Below the pieces are notes generated by a model that saw only the letters and a list, made by a program, of their open reading frames with translations, was not told the DNA's origin and searched no databases. A program made the position numbers and the translations under genes. A stretch of 64,000 bases of DNA from Nemopilema nomurai (Eukaryota > Cnidaria > Scyphozoa > Rhizostomeae > Rhizostomatidae): contig ML133422.1 of assembly GCA_003864495.1 (NCBI GenBank), forward strand, positions 1,854,420-1,918,419. Direction: 5' to 3'. Positions 1-10,747 of this stretch are shown piece after piece; position 1 is the stretch's first letter, and every line of letters begins with the position of its first letter.

Positions 1-3000
1 AAGTCTTTTAAAACAACGCAAAAATTGATTGTTGATGATCTTCTTCAGAGTTATCGATTTCTGATAGCCCCTCGCTAAATTTTCCTCATCAGAAGCTTGA
101 TCTGTTTTCACTGCTGCGGTTACATGTTCTATGCTCCAGGAAGTAAAAAAAACCCGCTAGCAACTGGAGAAAATGCAGATTTTGATTCGAAGAGCAGCTA
201 AAGTGGTAAGGCTTAAGTTGTAGGTGGATTTCCTGTGCTCTAGAAACCATCAAATAACAATATCTTCATAGTTCATACATTCATCTTCATATATTTATCC
301 GACAGTTAACATTTTAAGCAAGGAAACCTAATAGAAGACTTCCATAATAATGACTAAACATCTTTACCTAAAAATGAGTAGAGCAAAAAATGGCTGACCC
401 TTATTGATCATAGATAAGAAGAAAGATTTTTGAATTGCTTAAACTAACAGCTTTGCATGACTAAACATAGAGCAGGTTTATGCGTCACCTAGTATCCCTT
501 GTGTCCAGAACAAGCAAAATCTTAGTTGCTAAGACTAGATCAACAGAATAAGAATGATATCCGTGGAAATAGCGCCCATAAAATAACATGGTTGCAGCTT
601 GAACAAATATTTTTACTTTATAGTCGGAAATACAATTAAGCAAGCGGTATAGTTGTCACAAACTGTGCATGATAGTTCCTGAACGTTTAGGCAGCAGTTA
701 AATTGGATGGTTTGAGTGGACTTGAGCAAAAAGTGCGTTTAAAAAGGAACCAATCTATTCAATATAGCATTCTACTGACTTTTTAACAAGAAACTATTTA
801 CTACTATTGATAAATTGAAACAGAAAAACCACTGGCCTTAGGAGCAATTTTGTTTTACAAAATAACATACCAACAATATCAACCAGTAGATAAAAACAGA
901 ATTACCTCCAAGTATAGCAATTTGAATTTATCTTCAAAACACTCCACGTTTTCATACTTCCTTTCAAGTAGATTCTTAGGCTTGCACTTGGCTTCCATCC
1001 TTTATTTTCGTCTTAACTTTTTTCGTCTTTCCAAGCTTTATGCTGACCCCATAGCAGTAGAACAGTGAACACACGACGAGAGCTTTCCACATGTCGTTTC
1101 CCAAAACTGTGGTTCTGCGAGTGATACCTTCAAAATGACACTCTTCAAAGCAGGCGCAATATGCAGGTGTGAAATAAAAACAATGATACAGGTCAACAGA
1201 ATGAGACATGAAGAGCAAAATTCATTACAACGAACCTCGTCAACAAACTAAACGTGTAAATATCGATGATAAAAAACGTCTTTTCTGATCTTAGTGAGAA
1301 CCGTCTGACGATAATAAGATGGATGGATAATATCCTAGTTTCTGTTTTATATAGAATGTGCATATCACTGGTTTGTTCAGCTAAACGCGTGGATAGTTGT
1401 AAATATTGGACCAGGGCATGATACCATACGCGTGCATCATGAAAACACAAGGGAAAAATATACGGCATAGGGTGGTTGATATCAGGAGTAAATCAATCCT
1501 TACGGAAATTGAATTCCAACTGATATTGTAAAATAAGCCTTCCCGTTTCTAAGTAATCTCCACGTGGTGTTGAGCCACACATGTATTGGATATGGTCATT
1601 TTTGCCGTGTGATTATTGTCATCATTTTCAATGGATACATCTGGAAATAGATTTGCAACTAAGTTTGCAAGTGAATTTAAGGACCTAAGTTTGATAAAGA
1701 AACTTTCCTTGTGTTTTTAAAATGGCTGTAGGTTTGTGTGGGTGTCATAAATTGTTCGTTGCTGCAAAGGCAGAGCTGTAAACGCTTTCGATGAAAAAAA
1801 CAGAACAGGCCTAGGTAGAATGCCAAAATCACCAACCTAGACATCTGCCTTGAACTTTGAATCGTCCTATTTTATACATCAAATATATGACTATGATTTA
1901 ATGAAATATTAAACACATTTTTCATTTCTGAGGCCCCGGTTCTTCGAAGGTTTTTATTATTTGCGTGAGAAGATTTTGTTTAAATGACGTAAACAATTAA
2001 TCGTGGCGGGCGTGAAGAAAGTTTGGCTCTTACAGAAAAATGCTTTCTTTGAAGTTACTGTACAAAAACCTGAAAGGCAAACCAAATTTTGACAGCAAAT
2101 TAGAAAGCCGAAGTTGTATTTAAAGAAAAGGGTGCTTCGAACCACCCTTGAAAAGAAAAGAAACCTCATTAAACAGTTCTGATGCATACTGCGTTTATTT
2201 ATCCAAATATTGGAAGTTTTCGATGAAAAATTTCTGCCCGTTTCAAAAATGTTTTCTCTCCTAGCACATCCTCGTAAGCAAGTGCAAAGTCACTAGAGCA
2301 ACAGAAAACTCTAAAACAACTTAAAATGACTTTGAGAAGAAACAAAATATTACGGTTTTATTACAATACTCGCTACCAATATAAATGTAGAAACTGGAAA
2401 ACTCAACAGATTAAATCAAAATTTAAACTAATTCTTGAGCCGAAACTGCTCAACAAAGCTATCAAAGTTATAACGAAAATTAACCTCATGGAAACGAGAA
2501 ATGGGCAACTTACGAAAAAAAATGATATAGAGTTAAAAGACCTGTTACTTCCAGGTTTTGCCCATTAAGGGAAACTTGCAAAACGATACAGGACAGGCAA
2601 TAATTTTAGCTTCCAGAGCGGCCACTTGGCACTTGAGTGGTGGGAAATTCATTTTCCCTAATCTTTCCATCTCTTAACATTGTCGTCAGAAATAGTCTGT
2701 TATTGATAAATACTATGAAATGTAGCAGAGGATGAGGTGTGTCCACTTAAAAAGTAACTTAAAGTCAACATAATAATAGTGAAATCAAAATAATTATTCA
2801 TACAATACATACAAACTGGCATATTCATTTTGACAGCAAAGGCCAGGGTGTTCTTTGTGTGTTGTTGACAATGAAACCTACGTTTTCTTTCTGTAGACAA
2901 AAGCATGAGCTCTGGAAACAAATAACTTGTCACTGCACATAGAAACAATGTGTGGTACAATTGTAGTTGCAGCTTCTTAAACATTGAATCCACCAAGTAA

Positions 3001-3938
3001 AGGGAAAAACTACTGTTAAAGATAAGTAATACCAAACATGTGAAATTTTTCAAAATTATTTCATTATTCATCAAACTAAATCAGATAACAATGACATTGT
3101 AAATCAATGAAATTAAGCCCTGTTCACTAACAGGTGGCCATAACAAATAATCACAAAGAAATAAACTAGCTAATACTTTTTCTTTCAAGCTCTAAACTAT
3201 TTCCAAATTCACAATTGAGTTTAATCAAATTAAAATCAGTGCCTATAGACAAATTATGATGTAACTAATAATTACTACTCACAGAATTTCTACTTGGTGA
3301 GGCTTAATAGTTATGGCCTTTCCACACAGAATTTGATATACATTTTATTAAAAAGAGTAGACTAAAGTATCTTTGCTATTTGAAACAGAATATAAATCAA
3401 GGATGAGGACTGAAAAACTAAATGGTAACTTCTGTAGTTAACTATTATAATTATACAACTTTTCATACATAGAAAATTTACAGGTGTCAGGAAATTTCAA
3501 CAGAAAATGAGGGTCAGTGTTGCACAAACTTGACTGCCACTCCAATTTCATTATGGCCATCAGAGGACTTCTTTGCTCAAATTTCCAATAGCTCTATTAA
3601 TAGAAGTAAAAAATCACTTCAGAGATACAAATAACATGGCTGCTAAATACAATATTCACACAAATACTAACTGCTCAAAGAATAAATATTGAACTATTAT
3701 CACGTAATCAATCATTAAACATATACCATTATCATTAAAGGTTTTTTTACAACATTAGCAAGTTTGAAAGACATTTTTATCTAGTTACGACTGGTTAGAA
3801 CCAAACACTGATTTTATAACTGTAAACTTAAAATATATTCTACAAAATGGATGCAGCCTACAATAAAACTTCACTCTCAACTTATGAGGCTGAGCTAAAG
3901 GGTTTCCACTTATGTCATCATATAAATATTACCTACCT
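1..3938. other. Intergenic region, including probable SINHCAF 3' UTR
   Basis: I recognise no gene here. Open frames are short, AT-rich and without a recognisable domain; the longest is 124 codons on the minus strand near 2700-3074. The part nearest 3939 should contain the 3' untranslated region of the minus-strand SINHCAF gene. A reverse-strand AATAAA lies at 3344-3349 and is a possible poly(A) signal. Small exons of a gene extending beyond the left edge cannot be excluded. Confidence 0.5.
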
Positions 3939-6704
3939 TTATGAGCAAAGATTGGCAAGCTTGTCATCAAAAACTGATATCTCTTCAGAATTTCCTTTTT
4001 CAGCAGGGGTTGGAGGTTGTGAGCTCCTATTACACATCTCACAAGAAGGCCTTAGCCATTTAGGATCAACAAGCACTTCACCATTAGGTCCTCGAAAAAT
4101 GGTCCCACAGCAAATTTCTTCTTGTCGCCATTTGGACAGGTCAATGAATGGCAGTCTATTAGCATTAGCTTGTGGAGAAGTCAGTGCTGGAAATAAAAAA
4201 GCTGTCTGTGTTCCAGTTGATATTGTCTCTCTCTTGGCCATAGCAGCTTTGTCTTCACAGGGCACCTCTGGGCTAAAACAGTTTGAGTCAAAACCTACAG
4301 GTGGGCTTTCATCAACATTACTTGAATCAGGACTAACTCCTTGCTCTTTATCTGACAACTGGTCACCAACATCCAATTGTTGATCAACATCTAGAAATTA
4401 AAAAAAACTATTCCATGTTATGATTATCTTTTAGTAGCACCTGTACATACATTTAGAATGGGAGTTCAGCTCTTTATTATCTCCTAGATGCAGTCTTTTA
4501 CCCAAGCATTAAGATATTTGTAAGTTTAAAGAAAGGACTCATTATTCTAATCATTTTTGTTTAAACAAAGAGGTGTTCACCTGACTAATGGCCAATAATG
4601 GTCTAAGGGTTTAGTCATTTGCATGTCCATTATTTTTTTAAAAAATTATGGTTACACTGTGTGAACAGAATATATATATTTTCTAACATGTAAACATGAT
4701 AGATTAAAAATTAAGTCATGTTGTCCACTCTCGAAACAGGTACAACACAAAGTAAATCACTATTCATTCCAAGTGTTGGTTCAAAAAATGTTATATGCAA
4801 GCATGCTTAGAAATGAACAACAGGACATGATCAACCAACATGTGTTTTCTCAGACTGAGGTGAAAGAGTAGTGTTCGAGATTGAACTGACCCATAGTTTG
4901 TGCCTACTCTGAAAAGGTAGGAACTCTTAGAAGAGCACACATGAGGAAATTTTTAAGAAAAATAAAATCATTAAATGTTCTGGAAAATGCTATCAACAAG
5001 CTTTTCCTTGGGGCATGGCCTTCATATTGCCTTTTCCTCTTCACTGCCCACCAATACCTTTGCATAGAAGGTATACCACACAACATGTAAACCCTGAAAA
5101 AAATGCAAGGATATATTTTTACCTTGAGCTTTAAACTTTTCCTCATTTGGTTTTGTTTTTAAAATAGTTTTTGGAATTTTTGCATGCTTATTTCTGTCAT
5201 CTTCAGCAAGGTCAGTAGATTGACTTGATCGCCTAGTCACTCTTGTTTTCAATTTTCTTTTGCTGTCAACTACCTAAAAGTAAAATTATAAAAATAAGGT
5301 ACACAGCTAGACAGGAACTAGTATACATTCAATCTAATCAACCAAAGCTGCATATTAGAAATAATAAAAAGACACTTAAATGCAAATTGTGGCAACATCG
5401 TTATCAAAACCAAAAAAGTGAAAAAAAGAAGGATCAGCAAATACAAGTTTGATGAACTAACTTAAAGTGGTATCAAAATTGAACTTGGCACACACTTGAA
5501 TGGTTTGTTTCCTTATAACACTATTGCAATAGAGTTTTGAAGTGTGACATACCAAAAACTTTTTTTAGAATTTTTAATTCTAACCAAAACATAAAAACCA
5601 ACATAAAATCCAAATATGCAAAATTTGCTATGTAAGCCTAAAAAAGGTCTGAAATAGGTTGTGAGACTCAATTCATCCCCTTATGAACTCAACTCAAATA
5701 ATCTATACTTATTATGATACCTTACACCAATAAAAAAGATTCATAACAATTCCCAAAAAATGTTGTTGCTATTTTGTCCTGCCTAAAGCAAACATAACAA
5801 GAGATAATACAGAAAACTTTAGTTTTTAAAAGTGGAAACAAAACATTAGCAGATGCAGTCTGCAGCAAAACAATGCAAAGAATACTTACCATCCATGATC
5901 GCAAATAAGTGGAGTATAAGACACAGTAAGATGTATCTACAAACTCCAAGGTTTAACACATTAAAGACTAACCAATTAATAATGCCAAACACAGCATGCC
6001 TGTTATAATACAAAAATCTTCCATGTTGTTTTCCTGCCTTTCTGCATTTCTCGAGGTTATGCTTTTGGTGAAAGGAGATTCTAAAGCTAAAGATTCTTTA
6101 CCTTCCTTGAAAATGACTTAAAAATGGCTCAGTTATACATAAGCATAGTTAAAAACGTTTGCAAACTGCTCGTGCTGGTTTAGCCGTGTTATAAACTTGA
6201 TATGGTCAGGGTCATCGAATTGTACTTCTTGCACAAAAATTCTTCCAATTGAATCAAACATATCAAACATGCAATTATGCCAAATGTTGGCAAAACCTGA
6301 AGCAGCTCATTTATTTAGTTTATTCGAACTGCAAGTTTTGAAACTTTCTACCATTCTGGAACAACATGATGTGACTTGCAGAGTGAACAAAAACAGCATT
6401 GCAATATTGCAAACATTCAAAGTAGGTTTTGTATAATTCAATTTGCAAAATATTGTACCTTTTTAAAATTAATTGAGTTTCGTTTCGATTTGCTCGTTCG
6501 CAGCCACTTCTTGGCAATTGATGAACAGCTTTCGCAGATCTCTCCGGTTCTTTCCGTTTCCAGTTGAAAACATTTCAAAAATACCTCAGTCACAGACTTC
6601 TGGTTAGCCGAGATTTTATCGACATTTGCAAACGGTTCTGTTGACGTGCTTACTCCACAAATGCAACAACCATCGGATGAACTGTATCTTCTTTGAGACG
6701 GCAT
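3939..6704 (-). CDS. SINHCAF: SINHCAF/FAM60A-family SIN3-HDAC complex subunit, 3 exons
   Basis: The coding exons on the minus strand are 6704-6459, 5273-5123 and 4390-3939. Phases agree (0 then 1) and give 282 aa. The family is a subunit of the nuclear SIN3-histone deacetylase corepressor. The N-terminal domain has the family cysteine pattern: C13, C14 and C16, then C45, C57 and C60 in a CFQLETERTGEICESC stretch, followed by a KKW motif. Exon 2 opens with VVDSK and is basic. The C-terminal signature is FIDLSKW at 214-220, ICCGTIF at 225-231, GEVLVD after it and a CEMC pair at 249-252; this matches the end of vertebrate FAM60A as I remember it. The central linker is acidic and Ser/Pro-rich. 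Vertebrate proteins are about 220 aa, so the linker is longer here. The start is the first Met of exon 1. The stop TAA lies 2 nt before a good donor-like site, so the 3' UTR may be spliced. Confidence 0.92.
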
Positions 6705-8506
6705 ACTTGTGAACTATTCTGAAGGAAAATACCAGGTGAATAAAAAGTTTTCACAACCCGCCTGTTGCTGTCAATGAAAAATGGCTCTCTCTCTTACCTC
6801 TTTGGAATCTATAGTTCCCAGGCTTCTCCATGGCCAAGGGTCACTAGGAGTTCGGGCCCCTGGTCTCAATCGATTCAGAATGTGTCCAAAAAATGTTTAA
6901 ACTGTCTTAATTTAATGGTGTCATTATACTTAAGTTCCATTCAAACTTGTCAATCCTCTCAACCGTGCAAGTAGAGCCAGAATTTATGGGTTATCAAGGA
7001 AAGCCAAGAGATGAGCCATCTTGCATTCAAGCAGATTAATGTTTTCTATAGCCAAGTGTACCAGTAACTTTGAACTCTCAACGACATTTTCGTCTGACAC
7101 TCTACAGTGTACAGGAAATTTCATCAGCTTTTGATCATTTTCCGACGCTTGCATTCTTCAGGGAGTGTCAGACGTAAAAGCCTTTGAAGTATACAAAATT
7201 TTGATTCCGCTTTCCAGGGAAAATTTACAGATTATGCATTGTGTCAACGAATTATGTTAGAATTATCTCATAAAGAACTCCAACATCACCTAACACGGAT
7301 GTATTTTCCCAGAAGGAATGATCAAGCTAAGATGCCCCCACTCAGGTACCATTGTTGAAAAGAGATGCAAAATAGAAAGGGTGGGAAGGGGGCTATTACT
7401 TCTCCTCAAGTTTCCCATGGGTAGTCCCTTCAACACTTCCACTAGATGTAAAAACTGTTTAAAGAAGAAGGAGATGTTAAATGTGATTTCGTGATATCAA
7501 GACAAAATAAGAGAGTTCTCTTACTTTCCCTTGGTGATATCGTAACGCATTCTCTTAAAAAATCAACGAAGAAATTAATTTGGATTACCTAAAAGTAAGA
7601 GGGAACATGTTACTCGAGCCAACAGGTTTTCTTTGTCTAACAGGCAAAGAAGGTACAAAGAGGGGCAAAGAGGGGGCATGTAGGGAAGTACACCTATTAA
7701 GGCACTTATAAAAGTAGGTCTGTAAACGTGCCAAAAGGGAGGCTCACCCAGCGAAGGGTAAGCCCAGGAAGCTCAAGGGTGCTACTATGGGACCCTATGG
7801 TTTTGCTCTGTACGTCAACACCTAGTTGAAGTTTTCTGACAGTGCAGATTCAGCAAAGTCTCAACGTTGAGACAAAAAGCAAATAAACAGATGACAACTT
7901 CTTGCTGGGTTTTACGTAAACAACCTTACATGAAAAGAGACGCATTATCTAGAAGATGAAAAATACAACCACACTCCCTGTCAAAATATCCTTCAAGGAT
8001 TTGGATGAGAAATGACCATTTTATTGTTTCGAAGAAGCATACAATAAATAAAATCTGCTCATTGTAAAGTTTCGCCATCTAGCTAATGGATCTTTGTATT
8101 CCATTGTTGCTTTCGATGATTCGAAAACAAATTTTGGCTCTGAATGAATGTTTAATGAGTCCCATGGAGCAGCGATTGAATCCTCTGTCTAGCATTATGA
8201 CAAAGGAGGAATTTCCATATCGCACCTTCAAATTGATTGCCTATTGGTTGGTTTTCTATCGTGTCTAATGAGTCTTAATTTTCACGTTCAGATTTCAAAT
8301 TAGCTTGCGTACATATGCTCTATTTGAAACATATTCGATATATGTAACGCTCTGACAACAGTAACTGGAGTGAATTTCTTTCCTAGCACCATATCAGATG
8401 AGAAGTACGCTTAGTTAACACACGAAATGCGGAACACTGGACATTAGAAACGATTGTTTTATCAGACGCTCTGTTGGTGCTAGATTGAGTCGATTTTGTT
8501 GCCAAG
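6705..8506. other. Intergenic region between SINHCAF and the orphan gene
   Basis: This spacer lies between two divergently oriented genes and should hold their 5' UTRs and promoters. I see no supported coding frame. It contains a 12-bp perfect inverted repeat (7091-7102 and 7163-7174), listed separately. Confidence 0.5.
7091..7174. repeat. Inverted repeat with 12-bp perfect arms
   Basis: CGTCTGACACTC at 7091-7102 is matched exactly by its reverse complement GAGTGTCAGACG at 7163-7174. Flanking T and A runs extend the pairing past one extra base. The 60-base spacer is not repetitive. It could be a hairpin or the remains of a small inverted-repeat element; I see no clear target-site duplication. 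Confidence 0.7.
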
Positions 8507-9730
8507 ATGTTTTGCGTTGCAGAGAAAAAGAGACTTCTTCAAGAGCAAGTATCCTTGCGCCGACTTTACTACAGTCATCCTTTGGCCGTGAACAAAAACA
8601 TTACCGACCAATACAGAGAAAATCAACAGCGTGAGGCAAGAAATGACGAGAGGAGAAAGTTGAATAGGACACCCTTGTTTCCAGGGAGGAGGACAAGGCC
8701 TAACAACGCGAGCCCCGTTAGCAACCATGCATGGAGCTCCTACCCAGGGGCAGTTAAAGATGGCACGGGGTTTGGAGGATTCAGAGCAAGAGCACAAAGT
8801 GCAGATACGTCCTTTATGGAAAACTGTACTTTGTGCATAGGGAAACAGATACACCCCAGAGAAGGAGCACAATCGGCACCCCCTGTGTTGTCTCCAAGAG
8901 GCTATAAGGAGAAAAAGTTGCTGAAAAAGAGGCAAACATGTCCAAGTAACGAATTAAAAGCTCGCAATTCGGGGGGTGAGTCAAAGAGAGAGTTGAGTGC
9001 TAAAAAATCTGAATGCAAGTCGGTAAAGGATGTAAACAACGAGAACTTTATGAATCAAGAAATAAGTATCTTTACCTTTGATCGTTGGGGGTGCAGAGGC
9101 AAGAAAAAGCGAGAGGTGCAGGTTAGGAGCGGCCCGAAAAGTTATTGGGTTGTTGGAGGCAATGGTAATGGATTGGAGATTTCAGCTAAACGTATTCACA
9201 TGCAGAAAGCGTACGACACAAAGCCTGCGAGTGGCAAGGAGAAGATTGGCATTAGAAGCTTGAGTCTCAATATGAGTCAAGCCCAGATGCCACTTCCACC
9301 CAACCCATCACCATCATTAGATAAGGACATGTGTAACGATGGTGCAAATGAGAGGCCCGAAAAAGAAGTCAGTTGTGAAAATGGCCATGAAGGTGACACT
9401 GAAGAAAAGGATCCGAAAAACTTTACCCTTGAAATTGTGATCGACCCCCCTGAAGATCCCTGGGAGGGGTCAGACGATAATCAATCTTCTATTGAGTTCT
9501 CAGATTCCGGGTGCCTTAGCCCGTTCGTCGAAGACTTTGAATACGACTACGAGTCGCCCCCCAGAACTCCAGACAGCTTAGGCCAGTCGCAAAAATCTCC
9601 AGATGTGTACAAAGACAAAATGTTTCTTCCTTTATCGACAGGTATTGGCTCCAGAACTTCATCTGTGCTTGAGGACATTATAGAGGTGGAATATGAGAGT
9701 GGGGAAGAAAATGAACTAACGGCGTTATAA
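8507..9730 (+). CDS. Uncharacterised intronless 407-codon gene
   Basis: A 1224-nt open frame starts at an ATG in reasonable context (GCCAAGATGT) and ends in TAA. It is far longer than chance frames in this AT-rich DNA. I do not recognise the family. The N-terminal third is strongly basic and polar, with many R, K and Q. The middle has a short non-disordered-looking stretch with FDRWGCRGKKKREV and SYWVVGG. From about residue 290 the protein turns acidic, with IVIDPPEDPWEG, SPFVEDFEYDYESPPRTPDS and a Glu-rich end. Tyr and Ser/Thr-Pro sites are frequent. No signal peptide or membrane segment is visible. It looks like a largely disordered intracellular protein, perhaps nuclear from its basic patches (inference). 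A first exon with a downstream partner is less likely, because the frame closes with a stop and AATAAA follows at 10082-10087. Confidence 0.75.
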   Translation: MFCVAEKKRLLQEQVSLRRLYYSHPLAVNKNITDQYRENQQREARNDERRKLNRTPLFPGRRTRPNNASPVSNHAWSSYPGAVKDGTGFGGFRARAQSADTSFMENCTLCIGKQIHPREGAQSAPPVLSPRGYKEKKLLKKRQTCPSNELKARNSGGESKRELSAKKSECKSVKDVNNENFMNQEISIFTFDRWGCRGKKKREVQVRSGPKSYWVVGGNGNGLEISAKRIHMQKAYDTKPASGKEKIGIRSLSLNMSQAQMPLPPNPSPSLDKDMCNDGANERPEKEVSCENGHEGDTEEKDPKNFTLEIVIDPPEDPWEGSDDNQSSIEFSDSGCLSPFVEDFEYDYESPPRTPDSLGQSQKSPDVYKDKMFLPLSTGIGSRTSSVLEDIIEVEYESGEENELTAL

Positions 9731-10081
9731 TTATGTAAATGTATTTAAATTTGATTGCGTTATTACTTGTATATAGATTTGATTACGTTGTAACTGGATT
9801 CGAGCTACAAAATTTCACGCTACAATGTAAATAGTTTTGCTTACAGTTAGTTCTGATGAAGGGTACTTGACTATTTTAGTTTAAACTGAGCTATTGTCCC
9901 TATAACACTAACTCATCATTGTCTAAAACTATAAATCTCCCATTGCAAACCTATCTCCTCATTGCCAACGAATGCTTCTTAGGGCGCTGATAAGAGACTT
10001 AAAACATAATACACAATATTTTTGAATTGCAGCACTTGACTGAAAAGACGATCAACTCCAAAAATATAATTATATTTGTTG

Positions 10082-10087
10082 AATAAA
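10082..10087 (+). terminator. Candidate poly(A) signal of the orphan gene
   Basis: AATAAA lies about 350 nt after the stop of the 8507-9730 gene and before the CELF promoter region. It is the first canonical hexamer I noticed in this interval. Cleavage has not been shown. Confidence 0.45.
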
Positions 10088-10559
10088 TGAAACATACCAG
10101 AACTTTTCTGCAATTTCTCTCATAACGATAAAATTATTCATCACGACTTTTCAATGGCTGATACTTGGTGGTAAATTGGTTAAAAACTTTTATTGATTTT
10201 TATGAGGCAAGCTAGCCAAGTTTGTTGTGGGTCGAATCAGGTAAGATTTCAGTTAGACCTATGAAGCGGTATGGGAAAAAATTGAATAAGTAGTTAAAAA
10301 TGACACGATGCTGATTAAAACTGAATACAAAAACTGATGCTTTGAACGAAACTCGAGGGAATGTGTTCCAAGATTCTAAGTAAGGTTGAAGCTAGGCGTG
10401 GAATTTTAAAGTTTCGTTTAAGTAAATTACAGAAATTTAGCTTCGTGCAAAATTTTACCAAATTTTACCAAGATTTTTCCCATTAAAGACATGATACGAT
10501 TTCAAAATTTTCTAGTAAAGCCATGACATGAGGACACACGTTTGGCTTTAATCTGATAT

Positions 10560-10747
10560 TCAAATTTCAATCCGGAAGAAATGCCGCTGCGTAGGTGCTT
10601 TGCGCCTGGTACATGCGTAGTAAGAATTCGCGCGATCTCGCCATCATGTCTTAATGTCACTGTGGGATTGAGTTACACGTTCATTTGTCGACTGTATAAC
10701 CTTGTCGTGTGTCTTGTGTTTTGTCCGCTGATATTGTTTATTTAATC
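10560..10747 (+). promoter_or_regulatory. CELF upstream region / probable 5' UTR
   Basis: This stretch is richer in CpG and GC than the DNA around it. It carries an ETS-like CCGGAAGA near 10571 and a GCGCGATCTCGCC block. It lies directly before the CELF start codon at 10748. A role as core promoter or 5' UTR is inferred from position and composition; no TATA box is evident. Confidence 0.35.

Noticed and set aside
10709..10747. Extended CELF N-terminus of 13 residues
   Set aside because: It would need a GTG start; the first ATG is at 10748, and the protein from there matches the family start.
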